A stretch of DNA of 64,000 nt, taken from Stereocaulon alpinum. Taxonomy: Eukaryota; Ascomycota; Lecanoromycetes; Lecanorales; Stereocaulaceae. The first letter of the stretch is position 1. Every line of letters starts with the position of its first letter. The stretch covers positions 62,001-126,000 of the forward strand of contig JAEUBA010000023.1 of assembly GCA_018257865.1 (NCBI GenBank), written 5' to 3'. Both the position numbers and the translations under genes were made by a program. Shown piece by piece: positions 1 to 9,744 of this stretch. The notes beneath the pieces are model-generated. The model had not been told where the DNA came from and did no database searches. It saw only the letters and a list, made by a program, of their open reading frames with translations.

Positions 1-440
1 AGGCGTATCTGCACGTGCACAGTACGATAAATACTATACTGCCTACCGAAGGTGCTAGCGCTATGCTCGACGACGGCGTGGAAGTTGGTCTTCTGAGCCA
101 CCAGGACTCCCATGGAGTGAACGATCTCGTAGAGTCGGTCAGCGCAGCAGAGAAATCAGATATAAGCCGCCTGCGTGTTTCACACGCAACACATACACCC
201 CTTCCACCATCCTCGAATCCGCGTTACGATCTCTCTGATACTTCTACGCTGGCATGGCTACAGCTGAAACAGCAAAGAAAATGCACACTGTGCTTAGAGC
301 CCATGAAAGATCCCAGTGCCACGACCTGCGGGCATGTGTTCTGTTGGACCTGTATCCTAGATTGGGTGGCTGAGAAGCCCGAGTGTCCGCTCTGCAGGCA
401 GCAGGTGCTAGGGCAGCATGTCCTGCCATTGCGGGGGTGA
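1..440 (+). CDS. PEX10: Peroxin-10 (PEX10), C-terminal part, truncated by the window start
   Basis: The frame is open from base 3 to the stop at 438-440, so this is the 3' end of a gene that begins outside the window. The first in-frame codon usable as a start is only GTG, so no true start is present. The C-terminal third is a C3HC4 RING finger: CTLC, then CGHVFC, then CWTC, then CPLC, and it ends in the residues LPLRG. The spacing and flanking residues (LEPMKDP before, EKPECPLCRQ after) are those of fungal PEX10. PEX10 is a peroxisomal membrane RING-type ubiquitin ligase that works with PEX2 and PEX12 to ubiquitinate and recycle the import receptor PEX5. The membrane-spanning N-terminal part is not in the window. 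The segment before the RING is poorly conserved in this family. Nothing links it to the biosynthetic genes, so it probably marks the housekeeping side of the locus. Confidence 0.9.
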   Translation, partial: AYLHVHSTINTILPTEGASAMLDDGVEVGLLSHQDSHGVNDLVESVSAAEKSDISRLRVSHATHTPLPPSSNPRYDLSDTSTLAWLQLKQQRKCTLCLEPMKDPSATTCGHVFCWTCILDWVAEKPECPLCRQQVLGQHVLPLRG

Positions 441-859
441 AAAGACCAACCTCTTGGTATTGCACATGCTGGCCTTAACTCAGGGCCCATTCACTCTACT
501 GCTTCGTTCTGATAGACTGCTGTTCCTTGCCGGTAGTTAGCCGTAAGACATGTTCTGATGTCTGAAGCCGGAGTTTATCTCACCTCAGTTCTCAGACCTG
601 ATCTTTCAAGTTTACCTCAAGCAAAGTCCTGGCACAGTCTGGATATGGCAGACTCTGTTACGGCATCCGATACTAAAGCCAGCGAGGTGGAGTCTGAGGC
701 CGAGACAGGGACACATGCGAGGTCTACAACAACAATGTGAAGCCAGCAGTATGGTGAGCCAGCGAAGCCAACCCTCTAGTTTCACCCGAAACTCTCGCTC
801 ATCAACATCACGTCAGACGGACAAACATCCCCGTTAATGAAGCTTCATAGGAAGTGTGA

Positions 860-1507
860 AAAAACATCTACAAAGAGCACCTCGCCTTCCGAGAATTCGT
901 TGTTGTAAGAGGCGAACACGAATTTGTATACAATCTAGGCGCGGACGACGCATTTGTTCCGGGCAGTTCATCAGTCATCCGAACTCCGCGCTAGAATTAT
1001 GCTCTCTTTGGAGATGTCGGTAGCCGCAGCCATTTTGACAAGTCTGTGTGCAACCTCTTTGCAACATCGAGGCTCTTGTACGAAGAAGCCATCCCAGTCT
1101 TCCTCCGCCTCAACTACTTCCACTTTGCCACTATCGATCATCTCCATCTCTTCCTGTCCTCCATCGGAACAGAAGCTCGACACAACATCGCCTCCGTTCA
1201 TTTCGCCTACGAGCTTGCTTACGTGGGGACCACCCCCACCAAAGTATCCAAGTTCCTCAGGGAGTGCGTCAGCATGCGCAGCTTATCCATAGAGCTCATC
1301 TATTCTACCCATTAGATTGCTCTTTACCCTCACCACCTAACCAAGATCTGTGGCATACGAGAAATGCTCAGAATCCGAGATATCAAGGACCTTGAAATCG
1401 TGAACTTCATGCCCCAATTTTTTGGCTGCCTTTCATGCACTCAACTGTACCAGCTTTCGAGACAGATCTTCAAGTGCACAAAGAACCACGCAAAAAGGCG
1501 ACGTTAA
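860..1507 (+). pseudogene. Broken gene, F-box-like/2EXR-type family remnant
   Basis: One reading frame carries a protein-like sequence across the whole span but is interrupted by TAG at 992-994 and TAG at 1313-1315, with TGA at 857-859 just upstream. The middle block contains NLFATSRLLYEEAIPVFLR followed by FHF, DHLHLFLSSIG and an INIASVHF-like strand. The block after the second stop continues with ICGIREMLRIRDIKDLE and ends at TAA 1505-1507. This pattern (CRQIYxEAxPxFY..., then L-x-x-FL-x-x-IG, then I-x-G-x-x-x-L-x-IRGIKD) is typical of the large fungal family of 2EXR/F-box-like proteins of unknown function. Family membership is by memory of that pattern, not by a search. The retained frame on both sides of the stops suggests nonsense mutations rather than chance. 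Confidence 0.5.
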
Positions 1508-2640
1508 CACGACAAAAGGACAAGAGCTGTTCTCAGGGAATTCCACCTACGGCAAAGTTAGGGCTTCAGATGACTAGGTATGTCAACAAGATTCTGCTCA
1601 CCGTCAGAATTTATCTAAGTGTTGTTATGATCACAGCGGTGAATAGACCAAGATCTATCTAAAAGTACGCTCGATACTTTTGACGTTAAACATATTTATG
1701 GTTATTTGAGTGGAGGATGTCGAGTGGCTAGTGTCAAGCGAGCGCAAGGATCAGCAGTCTTGATTCAATGTATGCAGAACGAAGACTATGGCTCAGCAAA
1801 CGTTAGATAGCGCAAGTGGAACTCCTATTTTTTCCACACGAAACCCGTGTCATACGCCACCTCTGCTACCCCAGAAGTCATCGACATCCACTCCTACCCA
1901 GCATGAACCCAAGTAGCGCACTCGCTCATCACCTGAGCCTGACGTGGCTAATGGAAGGAAAGCATAGGCTAAGGTCCATAGTCTCCAAACGCGAAAATAG
2001 TAAGAGGTAAATGGTATCACCAATAACTCAAGTTGTATCTATCAAACCGTACACATCAGCTCGAAAGGGCTCCGAAAGATTCAAATCCCCTTCCCAAACA
2101 CTGACATTCATCTATCACAGTACAGACCCCAACGCAGCATGCAAGAGCTTCATTGTCTTGCACATAGTCTCGACTAGCCTCAAATCTTCCCTTATTAGGA
2201 ATAGGATCGAACGAGATCACGGCTGTTAGGAGCTTTCGGGCGAAGTAAGACGACGGGTTACCTGGTCAATGACAAATGTACATTTCAGTCTGGAAGGCTA
2301 CGGTGACATATAGATTGGGCTGCTGTCTTTGCGGACGGAGTATACCCTGAAGACTTTTAGAGGCGGGTTCTGTAAGCCAAGTGCCTAGTACAGTAAGAAG
2401 GCGCTGGGAAAGATATCGGATTTTCTATAGTGGCTTTGGCGCTTTGTATAGAGCGCGGTCGTGACTAGGAGCCGTAGGCGTGTCTTCAGGCGACTCTTTC
2501 TCTCCAGAGTTCCTGGTGGAGAACAATGGGAATCACGAAAAGTGAGCCACTCGCAAGTTGTCAGGGTTGACGATGCGGTGCGGATGTGGAGAAGGCATGA
2601 AGCCCGGTCCAGGGCACTTAGAGATAGCATTTGATTAAGA
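1508..2640. other. Gene-free interval between pseudogene and U6 snRNA
   Basis: Only short overlapping reading frames occur, with no recognisable domain and no consistent splice pattern. The last part carries the upstream region of the U6 gene. I see no repeat or mobile element in it. Confidence 0.5.
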
Positions 2641-2645
2641 ATATA

Positions 2646-2655
2646 TTTATAAATA
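2646..2655 (+). promoter_or_regulatory. TATA-like element of the U6 gene
   Basis: The run TTTATAAATA lies about 25 bases upstream of the inferred first base of U6 (2671). That is the expected place for the TATA element that fixes RNA polymerase III initiation on U6 genes. The assignment rests on spacing and composition. Confidence 0.6.
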
Positions 2656-2670
2656 GTAGGATTATTACTT

Positions 2671-2770
2671 GCCTTCGGGCATTTGGTCAATTTGAAACGA
2701 TACAGAGAAGATTAGCATGGCCCCTGCACTAAGGATGACACGCTCAATCAAAGAGAAGCTACCAATTTTT
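2671..2770 (+). ncRNA. U6: U6 spliceosomal snRNA
   Basis: The sequence starts with a GCC-TTCG-GGC hairpin, as in other fungal U6 RNAs, followed by the conserved stretch ATTTGGTCAATTTGAAACG. It then carries the invariant ACAGAGA box (2702-2708) that pairs with the 5' splice site, the AGC catalytic triad (2714-2716), and the conserved CCCCTGCA and AAGGATGACACG segments. It ends at a T-run (2766-2772), the usual RNA polymerase III stop, which also gives the oligo-U tail bound by the Lsm2-8 ring. No intron interrupts it, unlike the U6 gene of Schizosaccharomyces pombe. The 5' end is inferred from the hairpin and from the distance to the TATA element and could be a few bases off. LSM5, a subunit of the ring that binds this tail, is encoded 40 kb away in the same window. 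Confidence 0.95.
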
Positions 2771-2772
2771 TT
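2766..2772 (+). terminator. RNA polymerase III terminator of U6 (T7)
   Basis: Seven consecutive T residues directly follow the conserved 3' domain of U6. This is a standard polymerase III termination signal on the coding strand. Confidence 0.85.
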
Positions 2773-2888
2773 GACACTTCTCATCGATGCAAAAAGTCTT
2801 GTCTATATCTCAACTTTCATTTTGAGTCTTCTTAGAGATTCAGTTCTTGTTGTAGTGGAATCCACATGACAGTACCAGAACATTTGGT

Positions 2889-2899
2889 GATTCGAACTC
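2889..2899 (+). promoter_or_regulatory. Candidate downstream B-block for U6 transcription
   Basis: GATTCGAACTC matches the B-block consensus GGTTCGANTCC at 8 of 11 positions, including the TTCGA core. It starts 117 bases after the T-run of U6. In Saccharomyces cerevisiae the SNR6 gene has a B-block about 120 bases past its terminator, which recruits TFIIIC. Position and core match that arrangement. No tRNA can be folded around this motif: the bases that should form the T-stem do not pair. Confidence 0.45.
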
Positions 2900-3730
2900 G
2901 CCCGGAGGTCGGCCTCGCTTGTTTTAGCGCGCCGGCGATGCCAAGCCTTGGCTTCCCTTACAACTCAATCAATGGATACGTACATCATCAAGATGGGACG
3001 GTTGTTACACTCTCCTCGGTGGAGGCAAAGCTTGTTGTGTATCGCTGGGGCGAAAGTCTTCCGACGAGGAAAATGTCACTTCCATCTCAAATCAAAGTTT
3101 CATCTTCAAGGTGTTCGCCATTTCCCAGGCAAAATGCCACCCACTCTCCGAACCGTGAAATACTGTCCCGCACTCACCTGCCCTTACTCCTGGAGCTATG
3201 TCTCTAGTACCGACATAGCAATTGACTACTTCTTGAGTACTCAGTGCACTTTAGAGGCCTCATCAGCCACGGAAGCGAGTAACCAGCTAGCGTTTCACAA
3301 GTCTTCCGTGAGGCGAAAATACGTCGAAAACAGGTCTAGTCTTCTTCAGGTTTGCATCGAGCGATCTTCAACCCCACCTTTAGTACGTGATACGTCGATT
3401 TATCAGCCTTTGCGCAGTGGACTTTGAATCCAAACAATAGAATAACGACAAGCGCTAAGCTGGTATGCGAGCAGAATCTCAGAAAATTGATATTGGAGAG
3501 CGACGCGCTACGGTGTGCGGGTTCTAATTTTGGTAAGGAAGTATATTGGTAGATATCTAGGACTAGCCTGACCGTACCGCCCTATAGTCTACCGAGACAT
3601 AACCGCTGGTGATGTTAGCATCAGAAACTCAAGACGCGCTCAAGGTAAGCTTGTATCAATGCCTTCGGCAACCTGCGTCCACCAATTCCTTTTGGATGGG
3701 CAGACCATACAGTACCATGAGTGTCCCTAC
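2900..3730. other. Gene-free interval before the biosynthetic cluster
   Basis: Overlapping reading frames of up to 159 codons lie here but none has a recognisable motif or a plausible start and splice structure. This is the 3' side of the first P450 gene. Confidence 0.5.
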
Positions 3731-5320
3731 CTATCGTTTTTCCTGTAACCCTGACCTCGGTATCAACTTGACATAAAGCGCCTTCTTCTCATTGAGCAAG
3801 AAAGTCTTCTGATCAGTCCACTCCCCCACCTCCTTGTTTCTCTCCGACCACTCCATATCAAACGCGAGCACCGTCTTCGCGAAAATCAAATTCATCTCCG
3901 CCCAAGCAAGGTTCTTTCCCAAGCAATTCCGGTTCCCAACATTAAAAGGTTGCAGGAATTCTCGATCGTCAGCCGCATACCGCGATGGCGCGTCCGAGAA
4001 CCAGCGTTCGGGAAGGAAGGTGTCCGAGTCGGTCCACTTGGAAGGATGCAGGTACCCTGTCTTCGCCGCGACGCTTGCTCGATATCCTGGTGGAAATGCA
4101 ACACCACAAATATGAGCTCCTGGGCGATCGATCAATCGAGGGGGAGATAGAGGGACAGGTGGGTGCATTCGCATGGCTTCTTGCATTGTTGCATGTAGGA
4201 AGGGTAGCTTCGATATGGCCGCGTTTGTGCAATTTTTGGGATCATCCCCCAGACCCTCTCTGATCTCACTTACCACTTTCTTCATGACATGCGGGTTCTT
4301 CAAGGCATAGTAGGTTGTGGCAGCGATGGACACGGCTGTAGTATCGCCACTGCCCGCGAGGACCAAGGTGGCCATTGTCGAATCGATTTCATCTCTGGAC
4401 ATTCCTTGTTTGTGGTTGTTGTTCAGGACATGTGTCATGATATCAGCTCTATCTGTTTTCAGCTCCATGCGCTTGGTGATCATGTTCTGGGACCATGCAA
4501 AAGTGTTTCGCATCTTAGCTTTGATAGATGCAGGCATCGTTACACGCATCAATGTTTCCATTGGTGGGAAGCACTGAGATGTACCGACGATCTTAGCAGA
4601 TTTGATGTTCTTGTAGATCGTGGCTATCCATGGGTGGTTCTCGCCTTTCTCGAGACAGTAAAAGGGTTCGCCAAAGCATAAGTCACCAATGATATCGAAG
4701 GTTGCATATTGGTACCAACGCATGACATCAAATGTGTCTTCACCATTCGCCACACGCTCCCTTAAACGGTCAACCATGAGGTCAGCATAGTGAGTGACAA
4801 GAACCTCTTGCTCTTTCAAGGCAGTGGTCGAGAATGCATGGCTAAATATACGTCGTTGCCGGTCATGATCCTCAGTATTGGTAGTCATCATTGGCTTCAC
4901 GCCATTTGGCGATGGGGCCGTGCCGAATTCAGGTTTGGGAAATGCGGGATGGGAATTGTAGATATCTTTCCAGGCTGAAGAGCCAATGAAAGAAACCTCG
5001 TCCGGATGGATGCGAACAACTTCGCCATATTGCTTGTGGAGTACAGTGAGCCATTCGGGCATGCGGCCATTCAAAAGACGTTTGGCGTAGGGAATGGGCG
5101 TGGCCGCTGCGGCTATTGGCCCTGGAATGTTCCGAAGGGGATGGAAATAGATGTTATAGATTACTGAGAAGATGACTTTGGCGACTATTGCAATCGGAAC
5201 CTATTGTCGAAAATTCAGACTGGCATCATTATCGGGTCATCGTCAGCTTACCAGTGACAAGAAGCCACTCGACAACACTGCGGTCGTTGGAAAAACTGGA
5301 AATGTATGCTCGGTGGCCAT
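3731..5320 (-). CDS. Cytochrome P450 monooxygenase, cluster gene 1
   Basis: Two exons on the minus strand (5320-5252 and 5200-3731) with a 51-base intron (GTAAGC...ATAG) give 512 residues. Spliced exon 1 supplies the N-terminal membrane anchor. The next exon continues with YFHPLRNIPGP, the proline hinge of microsomal P450s. The I-helix has a canonical oxygen-activation motif, AGSGDTT (from about residue 305). The ExxR pair is EAMR, and the heme loop FNVGNRNCLG puts the ligand at about Cys449. The protein resembles the isotrichodermin C-15 hydroxylase type common in fungal clusters. It should be anchored in the ER and hydroxylate or otherwise oxidise the polyketide, using a P450 reductase encoded elsewhere. 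It faces away from the second P450 across a shared upstream region. Substrate and site of oxidation cannot be told from sequence. Confidence 0.92.
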
Positions 5321-6104
5321 GCTGTCGTCGGAGGATGGGTAGAAAGTTTCTTCGTCTTAGTGCTGAGGTGAAAGTGACAATATGTCTTTATGGAATTTGA
5401 TCTGGGGTTCTACGAAACCGAAACATGTAGACGAGCTTTGCTGGCGAGCAACCGGACTTGAAAAGCCCGAAAAGCGCTTGTGGGCCTTACATTTGGTGAT
5501 TCTCGGCATTACGAAGTCCAGTCCTCCTTATCAGTATCGGAGCCGTTGAAGTGCAGGAGGATCTACGGGTACATTGTTACTTGACCAGCTCCACATAGAA
5601 AATTGAGTTCTGAGGCGGAGATGCTCGAAGCCCGAAGCCAAACCCCTGCTGCATGTGGCCGTGGAACGTGCATGGCGCCTGCATGACGGTGAAAGTTACC
5701 GTACCTTATACCTTAGGAGCTTAGGTTGTTGTTCCTTGGACATAATTCTCGCTACGGAAGGGCCGAAGCCGAAGCGAAGTTATGCAATCCATATCGTTAC
5801 CCGTGCGCTGCATATCGTATACTTCGAAATCCGTCATCTCCCACTTCGCTCTGGCATGTAGGCTCGGCTGTGAGCCAAACGAATGCCGCGGGGCCATCGA
5901 CAGAGCTAACCAACATTCGTGCCTTTCCATCCCTACGCTGTTGTAGCAAAGATGACCCCCCCTGCTCTACTGCTCCCCATCTCGGTCGAGTCTCGGTCTT
6001 TGTGTGTGTAGTTATCTCCGCTGAAATAGCCATTATCACCACTCATTGAGATATTCAATCTCAAATTCATTCCACTTTCCTGGTGCCCCAATTTGTCCTC
6101 TACC
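5321..6104. promoter_or_regulatory. Shared upstream region of the two divergent P450 genes
   Basis: These 784 bases separate the start codons of two P450 genes transcribed in opposite directions, so they should hold both promoters. No coding sequence is convincing. I did not find a clear palindromic regulator site. Confidence 0.5.
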
Positions 6105-7911
6105 ATGGACAGTGTTAATACCATTCTCAACGCCATTCCCCGTACTTACACCAGCGCGTTTGCGATTTCCGCCGTCATTTTCATCACTGTCAGTCTCCTG
6201 CAAGCCCAGCTAAATACTAGTTGATTGACCTACATCACTTAGTACAATGTTGTTTTTGCCATCTACAACCTCTACTTTCATCCTCTGGCCAAGTTTCCTA
6301 GCTCAAGACTTGCATCCATCTCACGCCTTCCTCTTGTCATTGCCCATTACAAAGGGAAACAACACGAGTATGTTTGCAAACTTCATGCGAAGTATGGCCC
6401 AATCACACGAACCGCACCCGACGAACTTACCATAACAACTTCTGGAGGGTGGAGGGATATCTATCAAAAGCGTCCTGGTTTGATGAAAGACCCTTACACC
6501 CGCACGCCACCTCCCAATGGATCAGAAACACTCTTTTCGGCCGAGGGAGAGACACACAAGAGACTGCGACGCATGTTTGCTGGCGCATTTTCAGATAAAG
6601 CATTGCGGGAAATGGGTCAAGTGATGGACTCACACGCCAGTCGCTTGAATTTGAAGCTAGCTAAGGATGTCCTCAAAGACAGCCAAGGCAGACTCGACAT
6701 GACCAAGTACTACGGCTATACTACTCTCGACATCATGGGTGAATTGGCACTGGGGGATTCGTTCCATAGCTTAGATCCAGACAGTGAGCATGAGTGGGTT
6801 AGAGGATTCTCCCTGGGCACGAAATTCGGCTCTATCCGGACCAGCTTGAGTCGCTACTATCCTCTAGACTTCATTTTCGCATGGGTCTTTCTTCGTTTGA
6901 CATCTAAGATCCGGCAGAAGAACCTGAAGACTGGTCGGGATATGATTACCCGAAGGCTAGATATTGGCAAGCTAGGTCCTGGAAAATGCGATCTCCTCGA
7001 TCCAGTGATTGGCAGCGTGAACGACAACCCGAAGAACGGCGTCACAAGGAACGAAGTCGACGTCAATGTCATTTCCATGTTACTCGCCGGCTGCCCCTTG
7101 TCCACTGTAGTCATTGCAGCAGCGACATATTTCCTCCTAAGATATCCGGAACCCTTGTCCCAACTGACACACGAGATCCGCACCAAGTTCAACAGCGAGC
7201 AGGAGATCTTCGTGGCCTCGGTCAACGACATGCCGTATCTAGAAGCAGTAATCACAGAAACCCTGCGCATTCACCATCCCACACCCTCGGATCCTAAACC
7301 GCGTGCCATCGGACCCGAGGGTCAATTCGTTGACGGCCACTGGATTCCCGGACGAGTAAGTAGCCTCTTTCCCCGCAGGGCTTTCTCTCTCTCTTTTTAC
7401 TGATTCCCTCCCCCCGCAGACCGTAATCGGAGTCCAAATGCAAGCAACCTATCACTCCGCCGCGAATTTCTCGCACCCGCTCGAGTTTCACCCCGAGCGC
7501 TGGCTTCCCGAAACAGATGCACGCTATGACTCCCGCTTCTCGAAAGATGACAAGGAAGCATTCCAGCCTTTCTCAACTGGAACAAGGAACTGTATGGGCC
7601 AGAAGTAAGTCTTTCCCCCCCTCCCCTCGCCATTCACATGCAAACAACCCAGCTCTCGTTGCTACGAAATTTACATCCCGCTTCATCGCAACTTACACGT
7701 CTTCATGAAACATCTCTCACAATCGCTAACCACGCCCTTCCTTAACCACAGACTCTTCCTCGCAGAAGCAAGACTCATTCTCTGCAAAGTCTTTTGGAAA
7801 TTCGATATGCAGCTCGACGATCAAATGGATTGGGAGTGGCCCCAGCAGCGCGCGTGGTTGGCGTATGAACTTAATCCTTTGATGGTTAAATTGCAGGATA
7901 GGGTTTTTTGA
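6105..7911 (+). CDS. Cytochrome P450, cluster gene 2, with unusual I-helix
   Basis: Four exons (6105-6188, 6243-7355, 7420-7604, 7752-7911) give 513 residues. All introns have GT-AG ends and phases that restore the frame. The N-terminus has a membrane anchor followed by IYNLYFHPLAKFPSS, in which the usual proline-glycine-proline hinge is degraded to PSS. The ExxR motif is ETLR (about residue 367). The heme loop FSTGTRNCMG places the cysteine at about residue 457. The I-helix reads AGCPLST (about 310-316), where related P450s have an acid-alcohol pair such as AGSETT, so the residues normally used for proton delivery are missing. It belongs to the same broad family as the neighbouring P450. Either it catalyses an atypical reaction or its oxygen activation differs. 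The start was chosen because it precedes the anchor and is the first ATG of the frame. Confidence 0.9.
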
Positions 7912-8187
7912 GAGGGGTGGGGAGTGGCAAGATGAAGGGGGGAGGGCTGGCTTAGTTTAATGGGATAGATTTAATGTGTTTGTGTAAATGATCTGCTTGT
8001 CTCGAGATATTGTTGAGTGTTTTCTCTTGGTTCTGATGTTTTTGGGAATTGAGTTGACATACGATGTTCACAATCTATTCATTAAGATACTGAATGGAGC
8101 AAAGGAATTAGTTTCATTCAACATGAACGTGTCTATTAAGCCAGCTATCCTCCACTAAACCCCCCCAATCCGGTTCCCCGCCCCCCT

Positions 8188-9744
8188 CTACAAATGCCCA
8201 TTAGTCCCATTAACCCTCTCCACCCCATCCTCCAACATCAACTCAACAACCCCATCAATACTCCCCTCCGGAAACCAAAACTTCACAATCCTCAGCCCCG
8301 TCCCCTTCACCAGCTCCCTCCACTGCTTCTCGCTCCGCTCAAGCGCCGCAAGGCCCCCCATCATATGCATGTCTGCCCAGGAAGCGGACTGCGGGCAGTC
8401 TTTGGCGGGCAGGATGTACTCGTTGAGGATGATTTTCGAGTACGCGGGTTTCATGGCTGCGGCGATGTTGGTGAGGATGGTGCGGGCGAGGTGGTCGGGC
8501 CAGTTGTGGAGGATGTAGTGGAAGAAGTAGGTGCGTGCGCCTGGAGGGGTTTTTGCACTTTTGTCAGTATCATATATAATATTTGATTGGGTTGCTCCCG
8601 GTTGGCAGGAAGGTTTAAGACAGAAGAGATGCTACCTTTGATAGGCTGCGGCTTCATGAAATCGTGCGCCATGACTTCAATTCCCGGGCTCACTATCGCA
8701 TGCTCCACTGCGCGAGGGAGATCTTGCAAGATCATCCTGCCTGGCGCGGTGGGGAAGCGGCTTTTGAACATTTCGACGTCCTGGCCGCGGCCACCGCCGA
8801 CATCTACGAGGAGCACATTGTTTTCGTCCTTTGCTGCGGGCTGGAAGCCATCGAGGATCTGCTCCTGCACGGGGAACCAGTCGGCGAAAATGGGACGGTT
8901 CTTGCGGCTTGCTGTCATGAAGGTGTCGAAGTCGCGGAAGGCCTTGGGATCTTTTTCGATGTAGTCCCAGAAGATGAGGTCAGTGTCCAAGGCGTATTGG
9001 AGAGGTGCGGCGCAGGGATCGGTGGGACATTTGTAGCCGTTTTTCTCGAAATAGGCGGGCATTTTGGGAAAGTACTGGAAGGCGTGGTCGAAGCTGGAGA
9101 TGAGTTGTCATGTCAGCGAGGGTTCGAGATGGCAGCGCTGTGACTTGGAGAACTAGGATTGAGAAGGTACTGACACGCTTCGTACTGCGGCCTCGATGGG
9201 AGGCATTGTCATGGTTCGGCTCAAAGGGGTCGCGACGTAGCTCTCGACGCTCGCTTCACCAACATATTTGCTGGCGGCCAGGATTCGCATGATACGAACT
9301 GGCGCACCGGGAACTTAGCAGTTGGCCTACAATTTACAGGTATTACATGACTAACCGATGAAGAGAACCTCCGCACCGCAGGTGGCAGCAAGATCTGCAG
9401 CACTGATTGGGAGGCCATTTCTCTTTGTCAAAGTATGAAAGATGCTGAGTTGGATAGCGAGTCTCACGCATACACGGTCAGGACCCTTTAGAGCCAGTTG
9501 TTAGAGAAGGACTGAAGATGCTTTTGATGGGACAAATGTTATGGTAGACAAGTCATACACTGAAGGCATCTCGAAGAATCGTCTCCGCAGGATGCTCCAA
9601 CTTGGCTACCAAGTCTTTCGCTGCAGATATCGCCCTCAGTCGCGCAGCCTCCTTTTTTAAGTCAGAATTGCTGATGATTCCGCAGGCTTCGTTAAGTTCC
9701 TGCACGATGGTTGAAATTTGAGGTGTTGGTGTAGAATTGTTCAT
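8188..9744 (-). CDS. O-methyltransferase, S-adenosylmethionine dependent
   Basis: Five exons on the minus strand (9744-9559, 9485-9356, 9298-9175, 9093-8636, 8540-8188) give 416 residues. The introns are 73, 57, 81 and 95 bases and all restore frame. The N-terminal half is the winged-helix dimerisation region (LAIQLSIF, then ISAADLAATCG). The SAM-binding glycine loop is VDVGGGRG near residue 244. YILHNWPD near residues 308-315 carries the histidine (about 311) that acts as the general base in plant and fungal class-I-fold O-methyltransferases. The reaction would be methylation of a phenol, such as a resorcylate hydroxyl, with S-adenosylmethionine in the cytosol. It is convergent with P450 gene 2 and divergent from the reducing PKS, so it likely shares an upstream control region with that PKS. 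The methylated position is not predictable. Confidence 0.92.

Noticed and set aside
2880..2910. Possible tRNA T-loop (GATTCGAAC) on either strand
   Set aside because: The bases that should form the T-stem do not pair and no acceptor, D or anticodon arm can be folded nearby. The position fits a polymerase III B-block instead.
2866..3427. Overlapping plus-strand frames of 113 and 159 codons after the U6 gene
   Set aside because: They overlap in different frames, have no motif and include the candidate B-block. I judge them chance openings.
7356..7379. Earlier acceptor (CCCCGCAG near 7370-7379) in the second intron of P450 gene 2
   Set aside because: It would make a 24-base intron. The acceptor at 7419 gives a 64-base intron and restores the conserved TVIGVQ continuation.
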